Shown here in pieces: positions 52,890 to 63,329 of a stretch of 64,000 nt of DNA. The stretch is from Balanoglossus misakiensis (taxonomy: Eukaryota > Hemichordata), in contig JBECUI020000024.1 of assembly GCA_040954595.2 (NCBI GenBank), forward strand, positions 496,001 to 560,000. Reading direction: 5' to 3'. Numbering within the stretch: the first letter of the stretch is position 1; every line of letters begins with the position of its first letter. A program made the position numbers and the translations under genes. The notes below the pieces were generated by a model. That model did no database searches. It was given only the letters and a program-made list of their open reading frames with translations, and was not told where the DNA came from.

Positions 52890-53730
52890 AGCATTTTTAT
52901 CAGTAATCTAGTTTGTTTAAAATATTGGAACGCGATCAAAAATAAATGCGACTTGTAAACGAGTGCCGCGTTTGAATCGGTATTGACGATAAACATCGGT
53001 AATCGGCGATGAAATCAATGGATTTTCAATGTACGTGATCGCATGGAGGCTGCCATATTGGATTACATCCGAAGACCTTCCGATAAGTTTCGGGGTGCGA
53101 TTATAACATACCTTTGCTCTTTCATAGAGGCAAATGGTATTATATCTTCCAGTGGAAAAGTTGCGGAGCTGTATGTATTCTCTCTTCTGTTATCTGTTCA
53201 GCTATTTCGGATTTTCTTTCCAGAATTTAAGTTCCAGAACGTTGCCATCCTGCTGCATACAAGGCACGCTAAACAGTTTGCCGTTGGCTGAATTCCGGAT
53301 CTAGACTGTATCCTCAATGAGGCACAATTTCACTGCCACTCCTTGGCTGCATGGTTGCAGATGATGGAGCTAAGGTACGTAACAATCGCACCCCGAAACG
53401 CCTGGGCCCTTTTTTGTGTGTAGTCATTGTGGGTATGTTAACCTCCCATGTCCTACATTTTTAGAAATTTAGTATACAAAATTGGATGACCGATTATGTT
53501 TTAGAGACCTTTCCCGAATCCACCTGAAGCCCAGTCGGAATGTCTTGGGATGTAACCTAAATTCAATATGGCCGCCTCCATGCGTTCACTTGCATTAAAA
53601 AAAAAACGTTGATTTTATCTCCGAGTGGCGGTGTTTATCGTCAGTACCAATTGAAACGCGGCACTCGCTTACAGGTCGCATTTTTATTTTTGAGCGCGTT
53701 CTAATATTCTAGAAAGAAAAAAATGATAGT
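52890..53730. repeat. Palindrome formed by inverted OB-fold gene fragments
   Basis: Sequences around 52895-53075 (GCGATCAAAAATAAATGCGA, GAGTGCCGCGTTTGAATCGG, GATAAACATCGG, GGAGGCTGCCATATTGG) recur inverted at 53560-53710. The centre is near 53350-53390. The inner parts match the intron and first coding exon of the OB-fold gene at 49740-50240. Confidence 0.7.
53112..53370 (-). pseudogene. Broken copy of the first OB-fold exon
   Basis: High similarity to 49967-50236, including donor AAAG|GTATGT. An extra codon-length insertion creates an in-frame TAG where the intact copy has DVEIRN. The start region is altered. It does not code for an intact product. Confidence 0.75.
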
Positions 53731-53831
53731 TTCGAGTACGGATTACATGTATTTTAAAACGAGGTTTGGTCACAATGGTATCACTACTAAATGACTTACA
53801 ATCGATGTTTTTAATTGTCTTTGCACCACAG

Positions 53832-54003
53832 TATGAATCATGTGATGGTAAATCGCATTCAACTTAGAAGGCGTGGAGTAAGTGCAACTGATGGTAACTG
53901 GGATACCAAACTGAAACTTTTGGGAGAGAAAACCTTGCCATGCATGGACGTGGTTGGCACAGTTAAACTTGGGTTAAATACTACAGCGACAACTGAAGTC
54001 CCG
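53832..54003 (+). pseudogene. Broken copy of the second OB-fold exon
   Basis: The acceptor CACCACAG is followed by TATGAATCA as in the intact exon, and it ends ACTGAAGTCCCG|GTGAGA. Frameshifts and a TAG after about 11 codons disrupt it. The strand segment equivalent to PLVINRYKTSS is deleted. It lies on the opposite strand to the intact gene and in the same direction as the 52258 leader copy. Confidence 0.75.
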
Positions 54004-54009
54004 GTGAGA

Positions 54010-55440
54010 TATTATAAAATACTCTTACATCATAAAATTGAAATCCTACATGTCAATAATTTCATATTTTCACTAATGTTTAGCAAAAAACAACTGCTCT
54101 CAACAAACCTTACCCCTCCCCCTCTTGTATTGTCAGTGCTTTGTAATCTATCAGTAACAATCCATTTTTTTCTCTCAAGGTGTTAAAACAACCTATAGCT
54201 ACTGGTGATGACATGATACCGTCCATGGGGTGTTGGAGGTAATACACTTTGTAAGTATTAACCAGTCAGGACGTAAGTGGGGTAATTACGGCGGTGAGAT
54301 CAAAGAGATCTATTTGAATGTGAAAGTCGCTGAGTGGCAGTTACGGCCAGTTCGAAAAATTTTCAAACGGAGATTTTCGGTACTACAACTGATCGTAGTG
54401 CACCCATTTTTCTAAGACGTGTATGAAACACCATAGTCAATGATAGGATGATTTTTCGTGAAGTTTTAACGACGCTTTCCCGAGAAAGACAGTTTCGGTA
54501 TGTTGGTTTAAATTGTGGTCCTTGACTCTCGGCAAAGATTTCTTGTCTTGAAAAAAATTGGGTAGGTTAGGAAGATATTGAACTAAGTTACCGTGAAATT
54601 ATAATAGTGTGAGCCGCTCCGTTGTGGAGTAATGACGGTGTAAAAATTGCCTTCGCCATCGACGAGTACAGCCGTGTTTGCCATATGTGTATGCATTGAA
54701 GTAGGTCAACGCATGTTAACCCATGACGTAATGGCTTCCTTTTCAACGTGTCGTTATCTCTCATTAGCATATTACATACGGAGTCTATACACTATTCACG
54801 CTGACTGACTTCTCAGGACTGACCTATGGCACAGTAAATTGTGGTCCTTGACTCTCGGCATGGATATATTCATGTCAAAATTATGAATAGAGGAGTTTAA
54901 TAATGTTTCTAAAACCTGAGGGGGTTAATTTTTGTGTGGGTATGGCTGATATTTTTTTTTTTTGTAACTTCAAGGTCACTTTGAATTTCGAGATCACAAT
55001 TTTGTCAGTGGAAGTAAAGAAATTCTTCTCGATAAAACTTCATGAAAAATCACATGTAGTACACTCATAGTACCAGTAATGTGCCTGGGGTGAAATAATT
55101 GTCAGAAATGGGTTGCTAGTTGCTTAACTTTCGTTGTGAAAAAAGTTGAAAAACTGTATGCAAATGAGCAATTCAAACTTTACTGGCCAGTTCAATTGTT
55201 TGCATTGCATGATCCCCTGCTGTTTAATTATCCCACTTACGTCCTGACTGTAACTGCAGTAGTTGCTTACATCAGACTCCCACTATCTGCATGCAAGTTG
55301 TGGATGGATTTGCAGAGAGAGAGGCTAGTACACGGCACTCATGTGGACCTGCACTACCACATTTCTATTCAACATCAGGTCTCTGAGTAAAAAGATGGCC
55401 ATGTAAATTTTCTCTAAGTTTGTTAGAGAAATAAAGTACA
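54010..55440. other. Unidentified region with a 1-kb inverted pair
   Basis: AGTCAGGACGTAAGTGGG at about 54265 is complemented at about 55234-55252 (CCCACTTACGTCCTGACT). A direct repeat AATTGTGGTCCTTGACTCTC occurs at about 54512 and 54838. This could be a non-autonomous element of about 1 kb, but precise ends were not found. One 84-codon frame (55136-55390) has no recognised domain. Confidence 0.4.
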
Positions 55441-57849
55441 ACTTTAGTGTTTCACTAATTGAGTTTCAGTGTTCTTGTATTGTCTCGTTTGCCCCATGCC
55501 AACCTCAAAGTAAACGTCAAATTTGCCATTTTTGACTTATTTGTCCTTGTAGTGGGCCACATAGCATTTTAGTGCAACTTATGAAAATCTGAAGAACCAA
55601 ATGCCTAATTTACCCACTCTGCACAGATTTATTTCAATGGTACAGACTTGATGATCAGTATAGCGCCCTCTGTGGTAGTATTTGGGGGGGGTAACCTAGC
55701 CTTTGTATGTTTATCCCTGTCCGGTTCCATTCCACTTGTATCTATGGTAACCTAATTATCAGCAGTAAAGGCCACAGCTTTGAAACAGTTTTAATATCAA
55801 GCACTCTGAATTACACGGCCATTCTCATTGGTGCATATAGTGTAGTCACGTTGTATTTTACTGCAACTGGTGAAAGTCTCCTAAAAAACCAAATGTGTCT
55901 TTACCCACTGTGCACAGAGTATTTGAATGATACTCAGTTGATGGTCATATAGTATAGCGCCCTCTGTGGTAGTATTTTGATTATGGAGGTGGGGTTAAAT
56001 CTTGTCTTTGCATATGTTTATCCCTGTCATGTTGCATTGGGCTTGTATCTATGGTAACCTAATTATCAGCAGTAAAGGCCACAACTATGAAACAGTTTTA
56101 ATATCAAGCACTCTCTGAATTACATGGCCATTCTCATTGGTGTATATAGTGTAGTCACGTTGTATTTTACTACAACTGATGAAAGTCTCCTAAAAAACCA
56201 AATGTGTCTTTACCCACTGTGCACAGAGTATTTGAATGATACTCAGTTGATGGTCATATAGTATAGCGCCCTCTGTGGTAGTATTTTGATTATGGAGGTG
56301 GGGTTAAATCTTGTCTTTGCATATGTTTATCCCTGTCATGTTGCATTGGGCTTGTATCTATGGTAACCTAATTATCAGCAGTAAAGGCCACAACTATGAA
56401 ACAGTTTTAATATCAAGCACTCTCTGAATTACATGGCCATTCTCATTGGTGTATATAGTGTAGTCACGTTGTATTTTACTACAACTGATGAAAGTCTCCT
56501 AAAAAACCAAATGTGTCTTTACCCACTGTGCACAGAGTATTTGAATGATACTCAGTTGATGGTCATATAGTATAGCGCCCTCTGTGGTAGTATTTTGATT
56601 ATGGAGGTGGGGTTTAATCTTGTCTTTGCATATGTTTATCCCTGTCATGTTGCATTGGGCTTGTATCTATGGTAACCTAATTATCAGCAGTAAAGGCCAC
56701 AACTATGAAACAGTTTTAATATCAAGCACTCTCTGAATTACATGGCCATTCTCATTGGTGTATATAGTGTAGTCACGTTGTATTTTACTGCAACTGATGA
56801 AAGTCTCCTAAAAAACCAAATGTGTCTTTACCCACTGTGCACAGAGTATTTGAATGAGTAGTATTTGAATGATACTCAGTTGATGGTCATATAGTATAGC
56901 GCCCTCTGTGGTAGTATTTTGATTATGGAGGTGGGGTTAAATCTTGTCTTTGCATATGTTTATCCCTGTCATGTTGCATTGGGCTTGTATCTATGGTAAC
57001 CTAATTATCAGCAGTAAAGGCCACAACTATGAAACAGTTTTAATATCAAGCACTCTCTGAATTACATGGCCATTCTCATTGGTGTATATAGTGTAGTCAC
57101 GTTGTATTTTACTACAACTGATGAAAGTCTCCTAAAAAACCAAATGTGTCTTTACCCACTGTGCACAGAGTATTTGAATGATACTCAGTTGATGGTCATA
57201 TAGTATAGCGCCCTCTGTGGTAGTATTTTGATTATGGAGGTGGGGTTTAATCTTGTCTTTGCATATGTTTATCCCTGTCATGTTGCATTGGGCTTGTATC
57301 TATGGTAACCTAATTATCAGCAGTAAAGGCCACAACTATGAAACAGTTTTAATATCAAGCACTCTCTGAATTACATGGCCATTCTCATTGGTGTATATAG
57401 TGTAGTCACGTTGTATTTTACTGCAACTGATGAAAGTCTCCTAAAAAAAACAAATAAGTCTTTACCCACTGTGCACAGAGTATTTGAATGATACTCAGTT
57501 GATGGTCATATAGTATAGCGCCCTCTGTGGTAGTATTTTGATTATGGAGGTGGGGTTTAATCTTGTCTTTGCATATGTTTATCCCTGTCATGTTGCATTG
57601 GGCTTGTATCTATGGTAACCTAATTATCAGCAGTAAAGGCCACAACTATGAAACAGTTTTAATATCAAGCACTCTCTGAATTACATGGCCATTCTCATTG
57701 GTGTATATAGTGTAGTCACGTTGTATTTTACTACAACTGATGAAAGTCTCCTAAAAAACCAAATGTGTGTTTACCCACTGTGCACAGAGTATTTGAATGA
57801 TACTCAGTTGATGGTCATATAGTATAGCACCCTCTGTGGTAGTATTTTG

Positions 57850-58989
57850 GTCTCTCAGATACTGTTCTCATGTGGTTTAAGTCATACCTTTCCAATCGTA
57901 GTCAGTGTGTACTTGTAAATTCCACCCAATCACCTTTCTATCGGCTCGACACTGGGGTACCATAGGGATCAGTTCTTGGTCCCATACTTTTCAATATGTA
58001 CCCGTCTCCATTTGGTGAATTAGTTCAAAGTCATGGTTGTCTTTATAGTTTTTATGCAGATGACTCTTCACTTTATATGTCTTTTAGTAAAGACAACGCA
58101 GCAAGAACTGTTTCAAATCTTGAACTTTGTATATCCGATGTTAGGTTTTGGATGTCTGAAAACTTCTTGTGCTTATACGACGATAAGACTGAATTTGTTA
58201 TTTTCTTTGGTATTTCAGGTGATCTGTCTGCTAGAGGGATTTCAGAAATTCGTGTTGGCGATTCTCTGATTCCTGTCCATTGTCAGGCTAAGAGCCTTGG
58301 TGTGATCCTTGACTCTTGTCTGACAATGAAGCCACATATTGGACAGATCTGCCGCTCTGCCACTTTTCATTTACGTCGCATTGCGCTTATCCGCAAATAT
58401 TTATCTCATTCTGCTACAGAGCAATTAGTTCATGCATTCATTACTTCTCGAATTGATTCATGTAATTCACTTTTATTTGGGCTCCCGAAGTATTCAATCA
58501 ACCGTATCCAACGCGTTCAGAATATTGCTGCTAGAATTGTTACTCATTCAAAAATCACCTGTCACATCACTCCAATTTTGTATCAGTTGCACTGGCTACC
58601 TGTTACACAGCGTATTGTTTTTAAGATGTTAGTTCTCATTTTTAAATCCATTCATAAACTTGGTCCAATCTATCTTTCTAGCATGACTAATCTATATGTT
58701 CCGTGTCGCAATTTAAGGTCAGCTGATCAGTTCAAACTCTGCCTTGTTCGATCACGCACTAAGAGTTATGGTGATCGTGCTTTTACTGTTGCTGCTCCAA
58801 TTCTTTGGAATAATCTTCCACTCACCATTCGCCAGGCACCAGACTTATCTGTTTTTAAATCAAATGTTAAAACTTTACTTTTTAAATCTGTTTTTTAGCC
58901 ATTTGTTGTATTGTACTTTTGCTTTAAGCGTCATTGATCACATTTTTGTGGATACTGACACTATACAAATAAATTATTATTATTATTAT
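57850..58989 (+). mobile_element. 5'-truncated CR1/L2-like LINE
   Basis: The insertion lies inside the 309-bp array with target duplication TATTTTG (57843-57849 and 58990-58996). It contains the 3' half of a reverse transcriptase and ends with CTATACAAATAAATT followed by ATT repeats, the usual 3' tail of CR1/L2-type elements. The 5' truncation is typical of target-primed reverse transcription. Confidence 0.92.
57865..58898 (+). pseudogene. LINE reverse transcriptase C-terminal part
   Basis: The frame reads SDTVLMWFKSYLSNRSQ (start region), then GVP-stop-GSVLGPILF, where TAG (57963-57965) replaces the usual Gln of GVPQGS. It then stays open for 300 codons through the catalytic FYADDSSLYMSF, the thumb and the C-terminal domain (DDKTEF, SLGVILD, LHWLPVTQRI, YGDRAFTVAAP, LWNNLP), and stops at 58896. 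It encoded RT for target-primed retrotransposition. The missing endonuclease and the nonsense codon make this copy dead. Confidence 0.9.
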
Positions 58990-59811
58990 TATTTTGATTA
59001 CAGAGGTGGGGTTTAATCTTGCCTTTGCATATGTTTATCCCTGTCCTGTTGCAGTGGGCTTGTATCTATGGTAACCTAATTATCAGCAGTAAAGGCCACA
59101 ACTATGAAACAGTTTTAATATCAAGCACTCTCTGAATTACACGGCCATTCTCATTGGTGTATATAGTGTAGTCACGTTGTATTTTACTGCAACTGATGAA
59201 AGTCTCCTAAAAAAACAAATGTGTCTTTACCCACTGTGCACAGAGTATTTGAATGATACTCAGTTGATGGTCATATAGTATAGCGCCCTCTGCTGTAGTA
59301 TTTTGATTATGGAGGTGGGGTTTAATCTTGTCTTTGCATATGTTTATCCCTGTCCTGTTGCATTGGGCTTGTATCTATGGTAACCTAATTATCAGCAGTA
59401 AAGGCCACAACTATGATACAGTTTTAATATCAAGCACTCTCTGAATTACATGGCCATTCTCATTGGTGTATATAGTGTAGTCACGTTGTATTTTACTGCA
59501 ACTGATGAAAGTCTCCTAAAAAAAAACAAATGTGTATTTACCCACTGTGCACAGAGTTTTTGAATGATACTCAGTTGATGGTCATATAGTATAGCACCCT
59601 CTGTGGTAGTATTTGGATTATAGGGGAAGGGGTAACCTACCTTTTCTATACATGTATATGGTTATCCCTCTTCTATTGCATTCCGCTTGTATCTATGGAA
59701 ACCTAATTATCAGCAGTGAATGCCAAATTGTAAAACAGCAACATATTTATTATCAAACACTGTATGGAATTGAATATACACAATATGTTTTGTATGTTTG
59801 CTGGCTACATA

Positions 59812-59840
59812 CATACATGCATAAATACGTACATACATAT
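59812..59840 (+). repeat. CATA-type microsatellite beside tRNA-like element
   Basis: Degenerate CATACATACATGCATA units next to the first tRNA-derived repeat, as at the second copy. Confidence 0.8.
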
Positions 59841-59861
59841 ATTACACTCATACTCAAACAC

Positions 59862-60055
59862 ACAGCTAATGGACTCTTTTTTTCATCATCCCCACCAGGA
59901 ATCGAACCTGGATCTCTTATCACAAAGTGACAAGTGTGTTAACCATTACACCATGAGGATTTTTTATCTCCACTAACTGCCAACACACTGTCCAATTGCA
60001 CATTCACTCACTGACATATTCAACTAACACACCAGTTTCTTTATTTCAAAAAGTA
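59862..60055 (-). repeat. tRNA-derived repeat, copy 1
   Basis: About 190 bp are shared with 62706-62895. On the minus strand there are about 95 bases of leader, the tRNA-like segment, then about 25 bases running into an ATGT-type microsatellite. Similarity extends to TTTATTTCAA on the plus-strand right side. The order fits a SINE-like element with an internal pol III promoter and a simple-sequence tail. Confidence 0.75.
59888..59960 (-). ncRNA. tRNA-like cloverleaf (not a canonical tRNA gene)
   Basis: The 73 bases fold as: acceptor ATCCTCA/TGGGGAT (7 pairs), D arm GTGT/ACAC with loop AATGGTTA, T arm CCAGG/CCTGG with loop TTCGATT. The A box (TGGTGTAATGG) and B box (GGTTCGATTCC) match pol III consensus. 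The anticodon arm is two bases too long: CTTGTC/GATAAG closes a 7-base loop ACTTTGT with C instead of U at position 33. It is therefore a tRNA-derived relic, not a decoding tRNA. Confidence 0.7.
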
Positions 60056-61019
60056 CACAGTAAAACATCACAAATGACAAGACAGGGGTATCAGGAATCA
60101 CACAAATCATACTCAATGTTTTACTGAAGCCATTGCTGTAAGATTGCTGTAAGTAATGGCACTATTCAATGGTGTTAACACCACATAGCACAATGATGTA
60201 CTGCACACATTCAAGTCACATACCTTTTTGAAGTATTAATAAACACTGATTCTATGAACTGTTAAAATTATTTTTTCTTACATCATCCCTGAATACCAAA
60301 TTTCAAACAAATTAGGCTAGTGCTTTCACATGTTAACACACAATGCATGGCACTGGACAATCATCCTATCCGATCTGAAACCTCAGTGTCACTAACCACA
60401 AAACTAAACACGTTATCTACAAATGATTTACGAAACTAATTCGTACACGACACAATACACATTTGAGTGTGTTGATCTCTTAGTTTGTACATGATACTTT
60501 GCACTGATGTACACCAACACTCACCTTGAGAACTCTTTGGTAGCCAAAACTGTCAAGAAAATAAACAAAACTTTTAAATTAAATCATTAAGTATAATTGT
60601 GTATTTAAACAAGTACATCAAGATATACACTTGCCTGCATAACACACACCTCTCAATAGCCATAATGTATCAATGTCGAGATGACATCACTCCAAGTACA
60701 AGATAGCGAATGATGATTTTTTTACAATAACCCCACTACTTAAACAGGACAACAAATTACAATGAATTCACTATCAACCTTGTGATATTCAGAAAATCAA
60801 TTCTTGGTCACATAAATTGTCCTGTCCACAAAATGGTTTCATGGCATCAAAATATGTTAACAAGTCAACTCTACTTTTCATGCTCCAACCAGATTTCATT
60901 GTCTATGTTTTTAACATGCCTGTCACGACTATAGAAAGCATACACACTAAACAGAGTGGTCACCAGCATAATTTGGCCAATTCTATGCTTGTCCTCACAT
61001 TCTTACGAACAATTCAAAT
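60056..61019. other. Unannotated stretch with one micro-exon candidate
   Basis: No repeat or domain was recognised. On the minus strand 60549-60525 (25 bases) is bounded by a good acceptor (TTATTTTCTTGACAG) and donor (CAAG|GTGAGT). This could be a micro-exon of a gene whose first exon would be the duplicated segment at 61755-61820. Unsupported otherwise. Confidence 0.3.
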
Positions 61020-61825
61020 GTCAAACTATCTAGCAATGTTTCTGTTATGTACTCACACAGATTGTTCCATATTTGAAGCAAATAATTATCAAAAACAAAT
61101 TGATTACCCTGATATAAATTCCAATGAAAACCTTAAGGCTTTTGGTCATGTAAACATACAATATTAACAGAAAAAATAATGGAAAATACAATCCATTTTT
61201 ACTACTGTTTATTTTTTGACAAATACATATAAGAGACATGGAAACTATTGAAGTACACATCCCAAAATAATATCCTACCACTGCTTGTACGTTTCATACA
61301 CACGATACAAGACCGATCGCCCGAATTCAGCAGATTCGCTTGCCTAAAACCGTTTCTAAATAATCATATGTACCTGTATACACTCCAAAAATAAGCATAA
61401 TTTCAACTTGTATGGAATGAAATAGAAACTCCGATGTACCCAGCCTCTGATGTTTCTATTCCTTCAAGCAAACTTCACCATCTTAACATATATACAATTT
61501 GCCAAAACATGCATACAAACGACACCCTTTCAGTATATAACGACAACCGCCATATTGGATGTCGCTCGACACGAAAATAAAAAAGCCTGACAAAACTGCC
61601 ATCGCCTCATACACAATTAAAATCACACTACCATTGGATAAAACACAACTACATAACCAATACCATCAACTCTTACACGTTCAAACCACCGATTCTGTCA
61701 TTTATACTCATTTAAAAATAACCACGAGAATATACACATATCCCACTAACCTATATTCAGCTGCTGAACAACAAGAGCACTTGATTCGTTTTCGGATGTG
61801 ACTACGTGCAACAACATACGCATCA
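61020..61825 (-). repeat. Inverted copy of the 2110-2945 segment
   Basis: Read on the minus strand it follows 2110-2945 in order: TCCGAAAACGAATC, GAATCGGTGGTTTGAACGT, CCAATGGTAGTGTGATTTT, CATCCAATATGGCGG, GAATTCGGGCGATCGG, TCTGTGTGAGTACA. It contains an ATG-initiated frame (MLLHVVTSENES..., about 61820) that, like the other copy, ends at a GT. Confidence 0.65.
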
Positions 61826-62405
61826 CCATCACATTCGCGTTGGGATTCAAGACAGTTTCAATATCTCAAGAAGCAATACAACGAGAAGACCTTCTCGGGA
61901 TGTTATGCACATCCTGTTGGATATCGCCGCCAAATGTCCACAGATGATAAAACATGATACCAGAATGTTGTATTGGGGACAACCATCAAATGCTCCCGTG
62001 CCAGCGCCCTCTATATTCTGGAAACCCTGGTATATCTCAAGAAACATTACCATTTTTAATTATTTTTAAAAGCAAAAGTAAGTTGTCATTTTATTTGTAC
62101 AATTATTTCTCTATATTAAACAAGTATACATAAACACTAAAACATGTTTTGCCATGTTAACATAAATTTATGACCATTTTAAAATACTATATAGCTTATA
62201 TTTATTAAAGTACAAATTCAGATGTTTTTCATTTTTAACCATTTCCACAATCAAAATGAAAAAAAAATCGCATTAATAGTAGATTGGGTTATATTGGATA
62301 TCATTATGTAAAACTGAAGAGTCACTATGGCATGGAAACTACTGAGATATGTGGTAGAAAACCAAAATGCCCAACAAATATACACAGTGTGTGTTGTGTG
62401 TTAGA
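61826..62405. other. Unannotated AT-rich stretch
   Basis: An 87-codon frame (61806-62069) and its complement have no recognisable domain. Nothing else is seen. Confidence 0.3.
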
Positions 62406-62408
62406 TAG

Positions 62409-62698
62409 GTACATACATACATACATACATACATACATACATACATACATACATACATACATACATACATACATACATACATACATACATACATACATAC
62501 ATACATACATACATACATACATACATACATACATACATACATACATACATACATACATGCATGCATGCATGCATGCATGCATGCATGCATGCATGCATGC
62601 ATGCATGCATGCATACATACATACATACATACATACATACATACATACATACATACATACGTACATACATACATACATACGTACATACATACATACAT
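62409..62698 (+). repeat. (ACAT)n-(GCAT)n-(ACAT)n compound microsatellite, about 290 bp
   Basis: Pure ACAT units to about 62557, then about 13 GCAT units (alternating ATGCATGC), then ACAT again with two CGTA substitutions. The long open frames in all six phases are artefacts of the period. Confidence 0.97.
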
Positions 62699-62705
62699 GG
62701 AAAAC

Positions 62706-62895
62706 ACACAGCAAATGGACTCCTTTTTTATCATCCTCACCAGGAATCGAACCAGGATCTCTTATCACAAAGTGACAAGTGTGTTAACCATTACACCATG
62801 AGGATTGTTTTATCTCCACTAACTGCCAACACACTGTCCAATTGCACATTCACTCACTGACATATTCAACACACCAGTTTTTTTATTTCAATAAA
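62706..62895 (-). repeat. tRNA-derived repeat, copy 2
   Basis: Same structure and flanks as 59862-60055, again abutting an ATGT-type microsatellite on the side that is 3' in the element's own orientation. Confidence 0.75.
62733..62805 (-). ncRNA. tRNA-like cloverleaf, copy 2
   Basis: 71 of 73 bases equal copy 1. The acceptor is fully Watson-Crick (ATCCTCA/TGAGGAT), but the T stem has a central T-T mismatch (CCTGG/CCTGG). A and B boxes are intact. The same over-long anticodon arm is present, so that feature belongs to the family and is not a private mutation. Confidence 0.7.
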
Positions 62896-63051
62896 AATTC
62901 ATAAATGCATGTGAGAAATAACAGAGAGTCAGAAATTGGCATCCACAGGAGTTACTGCATTGCTATATGGTATTATAGAGCAGCCAATGCAGTCTAACAC
63001 TTTTATTAGCTTATTAAAGGCAGAAAGTCTCTTTGCTGCCCTTTTTTAATA

Positions 63052-63304
63052 ATTATGTGTGATACAAGAGACTGTTAATGTGGATATATAGTGAATCAAC
63101 GTTCGACCACACACAGCTTCCATCCCGTTTGTAGGATATGACAGTAAAAACTCGCCCAAAATGAATAAATGGTAAAGACCAATTATTCATTTTGGCAAGA
63201 TTTTTCACTCTCGTGTCTACAAGCAGTGTGTGTTGTTGAATGTTGATTCACTATATATCCACATGTACATTAACATAAATGGTGTCTTGCATCAAACATA
63301 ATTA
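63052..63304. mobile_element. Hairpin MITE, about 250 bp
   Basis: Near-perfect inverted halves: TGGATATATAGTGAATCAAC (63081) is complemented at 63246-63265, and outer words AATTATGTGTGATACAAGAG and TTGCATCAAACATAATTAAT pair. The centre has CCAAAATGAATAA/TTATTCATTTTGG (63158-63195). A half-copy lies at 2955-3003. No coding capacity. Confidence 0.85.
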
Positions 63305-63329
63305 ATGGAAAAGGGTCCCTTTAATTTAT

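Larger units (their letters stand above)
55441..59760 (+). repeat. 309-bp tandem repeat, about 10 units, interrupted by a LINE
   Basis: The word TATAGCGCCCTCTG (A in place of G in two units) recurs at 55658, 55952, 56261, 56570, 56894, 57203, 57513, 57822, 59278 and about 59590. Most steps are exactly 309 bp; one unit has a 15-bp internal duplication (near 56858). Inner units are nearly identical, while the outermost are diverged. No conserved frame runs across units. Confidence 0.95.

Noticed and set aside
59888-59960. Functional tRNA gene (Lys- or Asp-like)
   Set aside because: The anticodon arm is two bases too long, position 33 is C when the arm is folded best, and a near-identical copy in an identical repeat context is present.
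62284-62860. Open frames of up to 163 codons on both strands
   Set aside because: They arise from the ACAT/GCAT tetranucleotide period, which is open in all frames.
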